From positions 1 to 64,000 of the forward strand of contig CAJJDP010000048.1 in assembly GCA_905182995.1 (NCBI GenBank): 64,000 nucleotides of DNA. Direction: 5' to 3'. Origin of the DNA: Paramecium octaurelia. Lineage: Eukaryota > Ciliophora > Oligohymenophorea > Peniculida > Parameciidae. Made by a program: the position numbers and the translations under genes. Each line of letters begins with the position of its first letter. Positions within the stretch are counted from its first letter, which is position 1. This document shows, piece after piece, positions 47,775 to 59,695 of the stretch. Below the pieces are notes generated by a model, which saw only the letters and a program-made list of their open reading frames with translations, had not been told where the DNA came from and did not search any database.

Positions 47775-50700
47775 TCATTAATCAGATTAAGAATTTTAAT
47801 TGTCCCCTTTTGACTCTGTAATTTGTTTACTTATTAAATTCAAATTTTAGGAGGAGGATATAATCTTTTATAGATCTTATCCAATCTCACTATTAGATTA
47901 AACTTATGATTATTTGATGCCTCTCATACTTGTTTCAACGAACTTCTATTCTAATTTTTATTGTTTTTTTGATTTATGTGAAACATTTGATCTTTCTGAT
48001 TCTTCTTCTAATTATTATTGCAGTTATTTCTTCTATTAGTATTTGATTGCTTACTCTTCTTATTATAATAATTATTGATAAAATTAATCTGCCTCATCTT
48101 CTGGTTCTTAAATTTCTTCATTTTCACTACCATCATCATCAGCAAATTCCATCATTTTCTTAATAAAATCCTTCTATTGTTCTTCGTTTTAATTATTTCT
48201 TTATTCATCATCATCATCTATTTGCTAAGCCCTTTATTGGTGAAATTGATCATCATCATTACCATTCCTATCATTAAATTAATCATTCTCATCTCTTTCT
48301 GCAAAGATTTCTTAGCTATTTGCCACAGATCCATTTAAAAACTCCTCAGAACACATACTCATTTACTCAATTTTCTGATGTATTTCAATTAATCTTTGAT
48401 TTGTAGTTCTTTATATATAGATATCGGAATCTGTAGAGGATTCATCTTCAGACTTCACCTCTGGAATAATATAAGTAGTTTATTTATTAGTGTTATCTTC
48501 TCTTTTAACTTCCTATTTAACTCTGGCTTCTTATTTAATTTAATCATTAATCTTATTTAATAAATTGACAAGAGGACTTTCTTTTTTTTAACTTGATTGA
48601 TTGCCTTTAGCATTAGTTCTTTAATTAAGTTTCTCTAAGAAATTTGGCTTATATGGATCCTTACCTTTTCTTTTATCAATGACTTCTTTGTTTTTATCAA
48701 GTTCAAAGTCCATAAATTCATGAAATCTTTGACATTTAATGGTATCCTTTTCATGACATAGACCAACTACTTCCGCTTTAAGAATAGTACACTCTTGACA
48801 AAACACTTTGGTTTCGTTTCCACATTCAGAACATTTTACAATTTCTTCTCCTTCAATAAAAGTGTGAGGTTGAATTTTAGCAAAGTAGGAAAATCTATTT
48901 TTTCCATTTTCCTCTTGTTGATGTTCATAGGATTTGTATCTTTCAGCAAATTGATACATGAGATTGATTCTGAAATCTCTCATTTATCCTTTGTTTCGAT
49001 ATGATGATTCAGGATTATAACTTCGAAAGATTAAATAGGCATTTAAAATGGCAGTTTCAAAGAGTCTTTCAAAAACACTTTGCCACCATTTCTTAGCAGG
49101 AAATCGAGATCTATATTTGACCACATATGAATTTCTTCTATCAACTCCTCCTTTGTATTTATTGTAGACATACATCATGTAAGGAGCTTTTAAATGAGGG
49201 ACATAATAATGTTATTTACTAATATCCCACATGTGTTATTCATTCAAGGAATTATCAAGGAAATTGGAAATCAAAGCAATTTCCTTTTCACTTGTTCCTT
49301 GGAAATACATGAGCATAAGTTCATTTGATTAGTTCAAGTAATAAGCATAATGATATTGATTATAAATCTATTGGAAATGTTTGGAAGTCAAATCTTTCTT
49401 AGTTAAACCAGTCTAAGCAATAATTATAAATATTTTACTCTGTTATGTCTAATAGTTCCAACTGCTCCAATGCCTCTATTTCTCAATTCTCTAAAGAGCA
49501 TCCAACTTGAGTAATAGTTATCCATGACAACTTTATGTGCCTTGTGTTCATAATCCTTACACATCTACAACACTAACTCCATGGTTCTGTGTTGAGTGTC
49601 TTCCTCATTGACAAACATAGTCTATTTAAAATCATTATTCCACATAGTCTAACCATGATACAATCTTAATTGGAATGTGTAAGTGTTGGAAGCATCGCAA
49701 AGCAGATATTCTTTGATTCCCCATTTAGTGGGTTTATCGGGATTATACACTTTGAATTGAACCTTTCCTGCAAAAGGAATCATACCCTCATCAATAGTGA
49801 TGAATTCTCCAGGATAGTAATACTTAGCAAATCTCATATTCATTTGATTTAAAAAGTCTCTGATTTTCCAAATGGGATCTCTACCTTTCAATTTTAGTGC
49901 TTCAGCCCCACTGATATTCAAACAATTTCTTATCGTCTTAAACTTTTCATAACTGACTATAGAACTCATTCTTTGAGTGACCCAATGAGCATACCGATCC
50001 ATCTTTTCTTAAGCCAATTCTCTCAACTTTCTTCTTCCAGTCTCTGCCTTCTTTATAGGCTTCTATCTTGCAGAAGACTTCCAATAATCCCTTTAGTTTG
50101 ATAATCTAACTATACCGAAGAATATCTGAACAGCAAAGTAAGCTTCCAATTCATATTCCGTGAATTCCCATTGCATTAAAGTAGGTTTCTTAGCTCTAAT
50201 TCCCATGTGAACCATGCCATGAATATAGGAATAGATTTATTCTTCAACCTTTTATTAATACCTCTCTCTTGTATGCTTGATAATTGTATTGTAGATGTCA
50301 TTATCGAAAAACAGTCTAAATGCATCATATTCTGATTTAATTTTGCTCTTATCGATAGACCTAGGTCCACTAGCTGATTTGTCAAAGACCTGTCTCATAT
50401 AAAAGGATTCTGGGACTTCATGCACACTTTTAACTGGTTTCCATGAAACTCCTGGGTCTTGGACTCCTTCCTCTTCGTCCACTTCTTTAGTATTGTTAGT
50501 AGTGATTCTTTATAGAAGCTTTGGTACATAATTGTTTCTCATCTTTTGTAGTTTAGGATCATCAAACAGAGATCTCGTATCTTCTCTTGGTCTTCCAGGA
50601 TTCTTCTTTTCTAACTTTCCTGTTGATGCCTCGTAAATGAAAGTTCCACTCTTTGAGATTGGAATCAACTTCTCCTCAAATGCCTCTATCTATAGGGATA

Positions 50701-51017
50701 TTAAATGTACTTTATTGCCCAAATTTCCTAACTTAACCATCATCATATTGGACATTGATGTTCATCTTCTCACCTGCTTCTAGTCTTACAGGAACATGCT
50801 AATAATTTGCTAATTATCTTCTTTTAATTGGATCATCAATAGCGAATTCACATTCCTATACATCTTTCTTTTTCTTTTATGGTTTTGGCTATAGTTTTGG
50901 TCTGTTATTTGGAATTCTCTTTTTGTGTTCACTTGGATTTAAGTCTTAAAATTCATCCTCCGCATCTTTTTCATTTTTATCTCCCCAGTCTTCTTCTTCC
51001 TCGTCATTATAAAACAT
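47775..51017 (-). CDS. PGM: Domesticated piggyBac transposase, probably PiggyMac
   Basis: Spliced length is 1062 aa with introns at 50710-50737 and 49413-49438. The RNase-H-like piggyBac core is complete: TIDEGMIPFAGK, YNPDKPTKWGIKEYLLCDAS, VVMDNYYSSWMLFRELRNRG and YKGGVDRRNSYVVKYRSRFP. The three catalytic aspartates fall near residues 400, 490 and 608. A cysteine-rich C-terminal domain follows (CSECG, CQEC, then Cys/His spacing to CQRFHEF, about residues 705-745), then a long acidic, glutamine-rich coiled tail. In P. tetraurelia PGM cuts internal eliminated sequences at TA ends during macronuclear development; its five PGML relatives lack the full triad. Intact DDD and length favour PGM. No transposon ends flank it. 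Confidence 0.9.
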
Positions 51018-51108
51018 TAAATGATTAAAGTAAATTCATACTGACTTCTATCTTTAATTAAGCAAAATATTTTAATGATTTTTATAATTTTGTTTGAGAT
51101 ACTCTGAA

Positions 51109-52312
51109 TCATGAAATATTATTACATAAATTCATATATATTATTTTGGTAGCCTCCCTTCCTCTCACATCTATCGGCCCTGTCTTTACTGCCACGTTCT
51201 CCCTTCCCTTCGGTTAAATCCTCCTAGCAGGACTCACATAAATCTTCTATATGATCTTCTGAGAATCCACAGGTTTAGGCGATGCCATTCTCACTCTTGT
51301 TTCTGGTTTTTATATCATATTATATTCTGTGATTCTTCTTCTTGGCGAACCACACTTCAATTACTATGCGGAGGGATATGATCGAAGTGGAGATCTCGGT
51401 TGGATGTTTTCTTGGAACTCCACTAAGTTCAAGGTGTTGCTGTATTTCTTTACGAATGAAGATGCTAGAATTTGATTTATGGGAGGTCTGTGATTGGGAT
51501 CCAGAGATAATAATTGAGATATTAATTAGCAAGCTTCTTTTGATACTGATGGCTTAATTTTTGGCTGACATTATTTAATTGCAACTGAAATTTCCTTAAA
51601 ATCTTTTCCTTTAAATGGTGCGTATTTGTGTAACAACTCAAATAACAATATTCCCAATGACCATAAATCAATTTTGTAATCGTACATTACTTCCATCACT
51701 ATTTCAGGTGCCATGTATTCATAGGTTCCACAGAAGGTCTTTCTCTTTTGATGTATATTCTCAGCACACCAACCAAAATCACATACTTTCAAGTTGAATT
51801 TCTCATCTAACAATAGGTTTTCTGGTTTGATATCTCTATGAAATACATTATTTTAATGCATATATTATAATGCAAGACATGTTTAAACAAAGTACTTACA
51901 TGCTTCCTACTCACTCATAGGTGGATTCTTCTAAATGTGTGCAAACAAATTGCCTAGTATAATCATTAATAAGCTACCGCTTTCAAGGTATTCAAGAACC
52001 ATAAAAATAGAATCATTCTCATAAAATGAATCATAGAGTTGAACTATATTGGGATTCTTGCATTTTTTGTGAACTCTGATTTCTCTCTCAATGCCTTCAC
52101 TTTCATATTAATTTGTTATCGTATCTCCAGGCATCTAAAATTTTATTCAAAACTACAATTTTAATTGCATATTTTTTTTGTGTTGGTTTATGCACATACA
52201 AATTCACGTTTCCAAAGCTACCAGTTCCTAGTTTCTGTATGAATTAAAACTCATTCATCGTTGCAAATGTTCCTGAATTGAATGTTTAGATTTGTTTTGC
52301 ATAACTATTCAT
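51109..52312 (-). CDS. Aurora-like protein kinase
   Basis: Spliced length is 385 aa with introns at 52135-52156 and 51954-51977; the second is a multiple of three without TGA, and is inferred because its removal gives the family-like LESGNLFAHI. Kinase motifs: LGTGSFGNVNLYVHK, YAIKI, FHRDIKPENLLLD, CDFGWCAEN (DFGW is characteristic of Aurora kinases), RKTFCGTYEYMAPE and DLWSLGILLFELL. About 130 residues follow the kinase domain, basic and polar. The short N-terminus lacks the degradation boxes of animal Aurora A, so the exact subgroup is open. Confidence 0.9.
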
Positions 52313-52839
52313 TAATAAAAAATCAGAATTTTAACGGTATAAATATTAATTTTATTATAAACAATTACAATTTATTATCATAGTAATATTAATTATTTAA
52401 ATTTCAGGGTTTACTGAAATATCAATCCACTTTTTAAGCATACATCACTCTAATATAATTTCTGTTGAATAACCCAACTATACAAATAATACTAATATTT
52501 TCTCCAATCTTCATCACAAAAATACTTTTCTAATATTGACTTCTGATACCCTACAATAATATTAACTTCATTTACTCACCTTAACTAAAAAGTTAATTTT
52601 CTACCAACATTTATAAATCGGATATTCATCTACTTTTAATGGGTTAATTTTTAAACATAAAATTCTCAATTTACATAGTTAATAAGGTTGTTTTATTAAG
52701 GGCTGGTATTCCTTGCAGGAAAAGGATATCAACTTCTTCCAAATCTATTTTTACTTTGTGAGTTTTTATATAGGTGTGTTTATTTTGCTTAAATAATTTA
52801 TTCAGAAAAATCTTTAAATAATCAGGAAAATTGATAGGA
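52313..52839. other. Spacer between divergent kinases, weak minus frame
   Basis: A minus-strand frame 52626-52862 (78 residues, MTSLFSFIPINFPDYLKIFL then HTYIKTHKVKIDLEEVDIL) is open and plausibly composed, but it overlaps the first codons of the plus-strand kinase and shows no family, so I treat it as unproven. The rest is AT-rich and should contain both kinase promoters. Confidence 0.35.
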
Positions 52840-54561
52840 ATGAATGAAAACAAAGAAGTCATTAGGAAATAAATCGGAGATTACAATTTTGATATGAATG
52901 ATATCATTGGAGAAGGATATTCATCGAAAGTGTATAAGGGAATTCACATGTCTACTCATTAAGTTGTGGCAATTAAAGTCATCTCTTTAGAAACCTACAA
53001 TTCACCAATCTAGAAATCTCTTCTTTCAAATGAAATCAAGATTCTGCTATAAATAGATAATCCTAATCTTTTAAGGGTTTATGAGATAAGTCAAAGTGCT
53101 AATAACACCTATATAGTAAGCGAATATTGTGAGGGTGCCAGTTTGGAAGAACTACTAAAGTAAGAACCAATGAAAACTGAGAAGGTTATTGATGTACTGA
53201 CATAAATTTGCAAAGGTCTCCTTGGTTTACATTAAAAAAGTATCAAAATAACTATTATCCAATTAGATATCATTCATAGAGACATTAAGCCTGCTAATGT
53301 GTTAATAAAAAATGGTATTTTTAAACTTGTTGATTTTGGATTCGCTCTTATTGAGAATTAATATGATAGCATACTTAAACGATATAATGTTGGCACTCCT
53401 CTGTATATGGCACCTGAAATTCATCTATTCAATCAATATTCAGAAAAAAGTGATGTATGGGCTTTGGGAATCATGTTACATGAGATGCTATTTAAAACAG
53501 CCCCCAAATTCAAGTTTAATGATTAAACCCTTATGTAAGAAATCAAAGAAAACTGTCAAACTCTCGACATTATAGATTCTAAATTAATCGTTCGATTACT
53601 TGAAGGAATGCTGTAATTAGAACCTGAAGACAGATTAACAATTTAATAGATTCTTTAAATTATATCAGAGAATCAATCATCCTAGTCATCTGTCTCTAAG
53701 TAAGCTTCAAACTTAGTAAAACTGTCCCAAAAGTCTGTGTCTACCCAAGTTAATTCTCCTCTTCAATCAAAAGGAGTCAGGTCACCAAATGAAATCAGAA
53801 AAAAATACATTCGACAACGTTTATCTGATAATAAGCCTTTATCTTTTGATGATCAAACTCTAGCCAATCTTGTTAGAGTACAGGCGTAAAAGAGAGGTAA
53901 AGAATTTGAAATCACTTAATTTACTTATGAGGATGAGGTTCCACGTTAAAGTACTGGAGTGAATTTAAATTAATAGCCCTTCAGATATTCACATTAATAA
54001 AGTGACTCAGAGATCAATATTGAACTAATTGAGTAAATTAGCACTGATTGCTCAGTTCAGAAATCTTCGAAATAAAAACTTCTCTCCTAAAATAGGAATT
54101 AAGAAGTTGATTTACCAGTAATATTGAAGCCTACCTATGAATTTTGTGAATTTATTGAATAAATAATATAGAATTTTCCTAAGCAGGATGATGATCTCAT
54201 ATTAAAGATGTAATTTTTATTAAGAAAGTTATTGGCCATTAAAGCTAAAGTATTCTATACATTTGCACCTCATAAAATAAAATCTTAATTAGATAATTGG
54301 ATAAGTCAACTTCATTAATATTATCAAAAAATTCAATGTCTCGTCAACTTAAATTTAGATAAAACATTTTAATTATTTTTTAATTCTAATCTAGATGATT
54401 AAGGAAAACTATTAACAATGTACATAATAAGTTTAGCCAATTAAATGGTCAAAAAATCAAATGAAATTAAAATAGTAATTGAAATTTTGGAGGACAATTT
54501 ATAACATCAAAATGACCCATTTCTATTTGCAAGAAAATGGGTCATTCAAAAATCATCATGA
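52840..54561 (+). CDS. ULK/ATG1-like protein kinase with long tail
   Basis: Spliced length is 564 aa. The kinase domain (residues 12-270) has GEGYSSKVYKGIH, VVAIKVISLE, HRDIKPANVLI, VDFGFAL, VGTPLYMAPEI and SDVWALGIMLHEML. One 27-nt intron (53240-53266) is a multiple of three and contains no TGA; it is recognised because its removal gives LHQKNIIHRDIKPAN. The C-terminal 290 residues include a disordered basic linker and a helical region (LRKLLAIKAKVFYTFAPHKI). Overall closest in feel to the ULK/ATG1 group, but subfamily is uncertain and no autophagy motif was identified. Confidence 0.87.
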
Positions 54562-54677
54562 AGCTATTCTATAATTTTGGAATTTTATTATAAATTTTAT
54601 TAACTATCTTTTTTTATATCAATTTATTAATTCAATACAAATAGTATTTTGAGTATCCATTTAAATAAGATAAGAAA

Positions 54678-54995
54678 ATGAAACAGAATTAATTAGGAGA
54701 GATGCAATAATATTAATTTTATAATATTTGCTATTAATTATTATGGTAAATTAGTATAACTTTGTCCAAATCATAATTGTTATTTTTATCTCCCATTTAA
54801 GTTCCACAATTCCGATATTTACAATTTAATGAAACAATTAATCTGTTAATATCTTAAAGTACATTAAACTAATCAAAGAAATAAGACAATAATCAGGAAA
54901 GATATATAATTTAATCTTCCATAGAATTTCATTAAAAAAATTTATATTACGATGATTCATCAATGAAAATGATTTTGAAGTAGTTTGATGATTGA
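54678..54995 (+). CDS. Possible small protein, 105 aa
   Basis: An intronless 105-residue frame, glutamine-rich (MKQNQLGEMQQYQFYNICYQ; LISQSTLNQSKKQDNNQE; MKMILKQFDD). Composition is acceptable for a Paramecium protein, and spacing to its neighbours (116 and 149 bp) allows a gene. There is no homology signal, so chance cannot be excluded. Confidence 0.45.
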
Positions 54996-55144
54996 TATAT
55001 ATTGAGTATCCATGATTTAATAGTTTTATAGAATTATGATATAATATTAAATAATAATTTAATTAAATCTAAATTTAGTAAGATGAATGCATTAAAAGAT
55101 ATTAATTGTAATTTTTATTTGAATATTTAATACATTCAAAATCT

Positions 55145-55749
55145 TCATAATTACTTTAGCTATTGCACTTCTTGTCGCCATGATAAACTAAATTCATTTA
55201 CTTTCGACATAAACTCTTCTTAGAAATTCGAATCTCTATTGATGTGTTACAAATCGATTAATTTAGGTTTTGGCTTCTAAATTTATTCATACTCCTTCAA
55301 TTGTCCATATACGCTATTTTAAATATCATTTTATTTTAGGGTTTCTACAGCAAGCTTCAAGTCTTCATTTTCCTGGAGGATTGGGATCTTGATTTGCTTC
55401 AACATCTCGAGATTTTTGGACCAGAGATGGCTTGCCTGCTATTCATACTATTGAATGATGCGAAACATTTGGCTTAAGAGATCCAGCAAATCCGAGACTG
55501 TGGCATAGCCTGAGGAATGAATACTTTCTGTTAACTTTGAATTGATTTCAATTTTTAATGAATCGAATATGCATGACCATTCGAAAAGGATGTCTATCTT
55601 TATGATATGGGCATCTTTGGTGGAGAATACTAAGGACTAGCCTTTCTCTTATTTTTGTTCTTTCTAGATTTGTCTATAGAAAAGTACGAATACCTTAATT
55701 TGTAATCAATAAGTTTTTGAACAAGGATGTTGTGGGAAATTTGATTCAT
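55145..55749 (-). CDS. Helical/coiled-coil protein, 194 aa
   Basis: Spliced length is 194 aa with one 20-nt intron (55674-55693). It is amphipathic-helical throughout (FDSLKIEINSKLTESIHSS, LWSKNLEMLKQIKIPILQE, EDLKLAVETLKQNDIQN) and ends SWRQEVQQLKQL. It could be a small subunit of a larger complex. No family recognised. It starts 28 bp downstream of the stop of the cyclic-nucleotide-binding gene on the same strand. Confidence 0.75.
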
Positions 55750-55777
55750 TTTAATTTTATTTTTAAGAAGTTAATAA

Positions 55778-57214
55778 TCATTTCTTTACTAATATATTAT
55801 AAATATCCGAGCCAACCTTTGGATTTATTTTTGGTAGAATTTGTTTCTTGCTTCGACTGCTGCCTTAAGATTATTTTAGTTTCCTAATTGCTTCGTCGAC
55901 ATTTGTAAAAAATGGTTTGTCCTTCTTTTATGGACTCTTGCTATTTAATTCATTGAAAACTATGCTACCTGCCTACTATTAAGCAGGTTCCCCATTAGAA
56001 TTCAAATAGGAGTCCATCAACTTATCATAAGAGAGTGTTTTGAGAGCAAATTGACGAAGATCCTTTTGATATTGAAATTTGGGCAAGGTTGTTGGATCTC
56101 TAACTTCGCTGCATGTTTTTAATTCTAATTGTAATTTTGAGACCATCTGTTTCTAAATAAGATATTTGTTTGAATATAAATACTCTGAAAATTCTCCATT
56201 TGATGCCATCGAGAAAGGCTTCTCTGATATGATCATCTGTTGGATAAGGCTTGGAATTTCGACAAACTTCAGCTAATTAGAATTGGCTCATTAGATTGAA
56301 ATCAATAAGAGATATCACAAAACAAGTAGTTTACATACCTGTAACTGCTGTGTATTGACTAGGCTTATAATGTTGTAATTCATAATCTCCAATATACTTT
56401 CCAGGTCCTATTTCATCAATTTCTATTTTGAGATTTCTACTCTGTTTATTGGGATCATATTTATGTTGAAATTAAATCAACCCATTTTTATTGATATTAA
56501 AAGGTATTGTACGATAGAGTTTGACAGAACCTGTTTCAACTACGTAAAAGTTATTCAAAGTCTGTCCTTAATTTATGAATGCATAATTTGATTGAAAGGT
56601 TCTATATTCCATCTTACTTGCAAGTCTAATTTTATCTGGAAAATTTAATGAAAGAAATGGCTCAATCACATTGAGAAGGTTGTATGCCTTGTATGTAATA
56701 ATGGTTCTTTACTTAATTCGCTTATTCTGAAGAATGAAATTTCATATACTTATTGAAATCATTCCTATGAAGAACCATCAATTCAGTTTACTTCCCAACT
56801 ACTATTGTAGCATTTCTGTCTGAATTAAATAGCAATGCCAATTCACCAAAACAATCTCCTACACCAGAAATACCAACCTATTTTATTTCATCTAAGCCTG
56901 GACTCTTAATCAATATTCGAGCCTCTCCCTTTAAAATTATATAAAACTTATCTGCAGGATCCCCCTGCCTAAAAAGGGTTTGCTCCTGCTCATACACTTC
57001 CAATTACAAATATCGACACATCTCTATAAACTCCTATGATTTTGTACTTGAATCATAGTCATTTTTAATACTTTGTAAATTGAATGAAAAAGGCAAAACT
57101 TTCGAGTATGTTCCTAATATCAATTAACTGTTCATTGTTTCTTTCATCAGAGGAAGAGAGTAAGAAATCTCTAATCTATTGATATTTATCTTAGAATAAT
57201 TGTTTCGGATTCAT
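55778..57214 (-). CDS. Protein with two cyclic-nucleotide-binding domains, no kinase
   Basis: Spliced length is 451 aa with introns at 57047-57071, 56688-56712 and 56153-56183. The first domain has EQEQTLFRQGDPADKFYIIL, GVGDCFGELALLFNSDRNAT (the phosphate-binding cassette with GELAL and an arginine in the usual place) and VVGKQTELMVL. The second has YRTFQSNYAFINQGQTLNNF, GPGKYIGDYELQHYKPSQYT and TCFVISLIDF, where the cassette is degenerate. A basic C-terminal tail of about 110 residues follows. It may be a regulatory cAMP/cGMP-binding protein; it lacks the inhibitor site and dimerisation domain of a PKA regulatory subunit. Confidence 0.88.
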
Positions 57215-57262
57215 TTTATATATATATAATTTAATCAAAATAATTTGGATTTCATATAAACT

Positions 57263-57840
57263 ATGCTAGATCGAAATCCTAGCTAAGAGTATATTAGATT
57301 ATTAAAGGAGATCTGAATAAGAATTAATTTAGAAATAACAAGTTGATTATGATGCTAATCCAAATTATTATACAGGATAGCCAAAAATCAAAGAATTCCC
57401 TGACCTATTTTAAGATTCTATCAAAAGGATATTGATCATATATCAATCAATGAAGAAATATAGTAAATTTATTAAATGCATTAAAAGCATATGCTGCAGA
57501 GAATGTATAAATTGGATATTGCTAATTATCTATTATTGAATTATAGGTACTCAGAGAAGTAAATAATTCAAATAATTCGAGGATGCTTTTTGGTTTCTAT
57601 GTCATTTATTTGAGACTCTTGGGCCTCTAATTAATATCATCATTTATTTTCTGCATTAGTGGTGGTGAAATAATATTGTAAATTCTACTAAAGAAAAACC
57701 TTATTTGATGGAACATTTTCAAAATCTATCTGTAGAAACAAGTTAGTAGAAGATTCAAAAGTATAAATTAAAACTGCATTAACAGATATCAATTATATGA
57801 TTTATTGATGCAGGTTACGATATTTCTTGCCTAATAATGA
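57263..57840 (+). pseudogene. Coding-like locus with an in-frame TGA
   Basis: A multi-exon frame can be assembled: MLDRNPSQE, intron 57289-57307 (19 nt), RSEQELIQKQQVDYDANPNY..., introns 57463-57487 and 57559-57581, then DAFWFLCHLFETLGPLINII, then a TGA at 57666-57668 right after two tryptophan codons. The same frame resumes (STKEKPYLMEHFQNLSVETS), takes another intron (57761-57785) and ends IFLAQQ. No intron keeping frame removes the TGA. Either the exon model is wrong or TGG mutated to TGA. A hydrophobic centre suggests a membrane protein; no family recognised. Confidence 0.4.
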
Positions 57841-57939
57841 CTGTAGAGTAATATATTCAAATTTTAAGATAAATAAGTATTTATCAATTATGTTTTCTAA
57901 ACTGTTTAATCATGTGATACTTAAAAGTGATATCGGTTA

Positions 57940-58260
57940 ATGAATTTCTTGAAGATTTCAGAGAATAAAAATACTATTTAAATCATCAAATATGTTGTAA
58001 ATAAACTTGAACTAGAAACAAGAAACATCTTGATAGCTGTTTGTTAGATTAAGAATTTAATTTAACTAAGGATTAATATTTTAATTCATTCTTTGGATTT
58101 CAAAATGTGGGAAATAATTTAAAAAAATTGCATGACTTCTCCTAGCAGCTATAATAATAATCTACTACTTTACAAGGATGTAAAACTATAAAGCTTCTAT
58201 TGCTAACTTTCAAGTAACACAAATTTAATAAATATTGCATTTTGTCCAGATTAAGTATGA
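57940..58260 (+). CDS. Possible 106-aa protein, low confidence
   Basis: An intronless frame (MNFLKISENKNTIQIIKYVV; LETRNILIAVCQIKNLIQLR; CMTSPSSYNNNLLLYKD). Composition resembles AT-rich coding sequence, but there is no domain or homology signal, and frames of this size occur by chance with one stop codon. Confidence 0.35.
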
Positions 58261-58321
58261 ATATAGATATATACATTGAATAATAATAAATTAATTGTCT
58301 TACATAAAATTCAAATATAAT

Positions 58322-59564
58322 TCATGCTTGTTAGTAAAAATTAAACTATTGTTATACAATTAAATGTTATACTTTTTCTGGGTTTTCAGAATCCATGAAG
58401 GAAGTATGACAAGGACTGGGCATTCTATAAGGGGAGTTTTATGAACTGGATTGCAATGAGTAATTATTGCTAGCTATAATTGGATGGATAATATTGAATA
58501 CGCTAATATGAATTAATTGCTGGAGCGGGTAGGGCTAGTTGTTATTATTGGTTTTATCTTTTGAATTAGAAGATGTTGGGATCGAATTAAAAGCAATAAT
58601 CTTAAAATTCTAAATTTATTTTTGAACGTTACATTAATTTTATCTGGATAAAAGAATATTTATTGGACTATTGCAAGAAAATTAGTGATATGGTGATCCT
58701 ATATTGCTGTATTGGCTATTATTCTCATGATAAGGGACAATATAATGGTGTTCTAATCTGCTTGGAGATGGTTCATCGAAGGAGTATTATTTTGACATAT
58801 CTCCTATTTAGTGAGCTGCATAATTAATAAAATTTACAAAAATTTGGAATATATGAAGTGATCTTGGCTAGGAGTAAGGAAAGGTTATCGAACCTTTTAT
58901 TGAATTACTATTGCATTTGATTCAGACACTAACAATAAAAATGAGACAATAAACCTACAATATAGTTTGACTAGAACGAGTGGCTTAAGCGTTGTATTCC
59001 ATGGATGCTGAGAAATCAACTTCCATTTGAAGTTGAGTGCTGTGAATTTCTTGAACCAACTTTTTCATTTCTTCATGTTCTAGTTTGTAATTATCAATTT
59101 TGTGATTATTTGTACTCTTCATCTCAATTTTATTCTCAGACTCTTCTTAGTTCCTCCTACGAATGTATTAAAGCATAATTCTATGTTATGCATCAAAAAG
59201 ATTTTTACTTAAGTCCTTTTCTGAACCATTTGTGCCTGAACTCACTTTGTCCATAATTGTTTTTGGTTTTTTTAAAGCTGTACATGTTAAGTTGCCTATT
59301 ATGACAGAGCATATAACCTCAAGAAGCTGGGATAGTTTTTGTGTTTGAAATAGTTTGCAAGCACTTGGGATGCCAGTTCATGGGAATTCAGGACTATGAA
59401 TGCGTTGCCCTCTTGATTCCAGGTGATTATGTGGGATAAAGACGGATTCTGAATATAAAGTGGTAGTAAAAATGGTGTACTTCTAGAATTTCATATGTTT
59501 TCATCAAGAAAGAGGGGACATTGACTTTGAGGGCCGGAAGTTCATTGAGGTCTTAATTTGACAT
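58322..59564 (-). CDS. Heat-shock factor-type transcription factor
   Basis: Spliced length is 355 aa with seven introns (59449-59480, 59296-59317, 59181-59208, 58929-58954, 58816-58837, 58610-58632, 58425-58446). The HSF winged-helix DNA-binding domain spans about residues 13-115: PSFLMKTYEILE, LSHIITWNQEGNAFIVLNSH, FKHKNYPSFLRQLNMYSFKK and GQSEFRHKWFRKGL. A coiled-coil trimerisation region follows (HEEMKKLVQEIHSTQLQME), then a serine-, asparagine- and glutamine-rich C-terminus typical of activation domains. HSFs trimerise and bind nGAAn repeats upstream of stress genes. The tail exons rest on frame logic only. Confidence 0.92.
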
Positions 59565-59695
59565 TAATATTTTAATAGGAATTTTCAAGAATTTGCAAGC
59601 CATTAAAATAAAACATAGTGGAATAATAATTTAAGATATTAATGATTTTAATTAAAATATTGATAATCATTATATATATATTAATTATATAATTA

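Noticed and set aside
48075-48338. Hydrophobic plus-strand frame of 87 codons
   Set aside because: Antisense of the acidic, glutamine-rich tail of PGM.
47775-51017. Active piggyBac transposon
   Set aside because: The gene has short ciliate introns, tightly packed host neighbours and no visible inverted repeats or TTAA target duplication, as expected for a domesticated gene.
51130-51480. Plus-strand frame resembling a multi-pass membrane protein (STGLGDAILTLVSGF...)
   Set aside because: It lies opposite the C-terminal exon of the Aurora-like kinase, whose minus frame is continuous with the conserved kinase domain; the plus frame has a TGA and no start.
59050-59254. Separate gene starting MDKVSSGTNGSEKD
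   Set aside because: This is an out-of-frame reading of the end of the HSF DNA-binding domain; the heat-shock-factor frame passes through here and enters a 28-nt intron.
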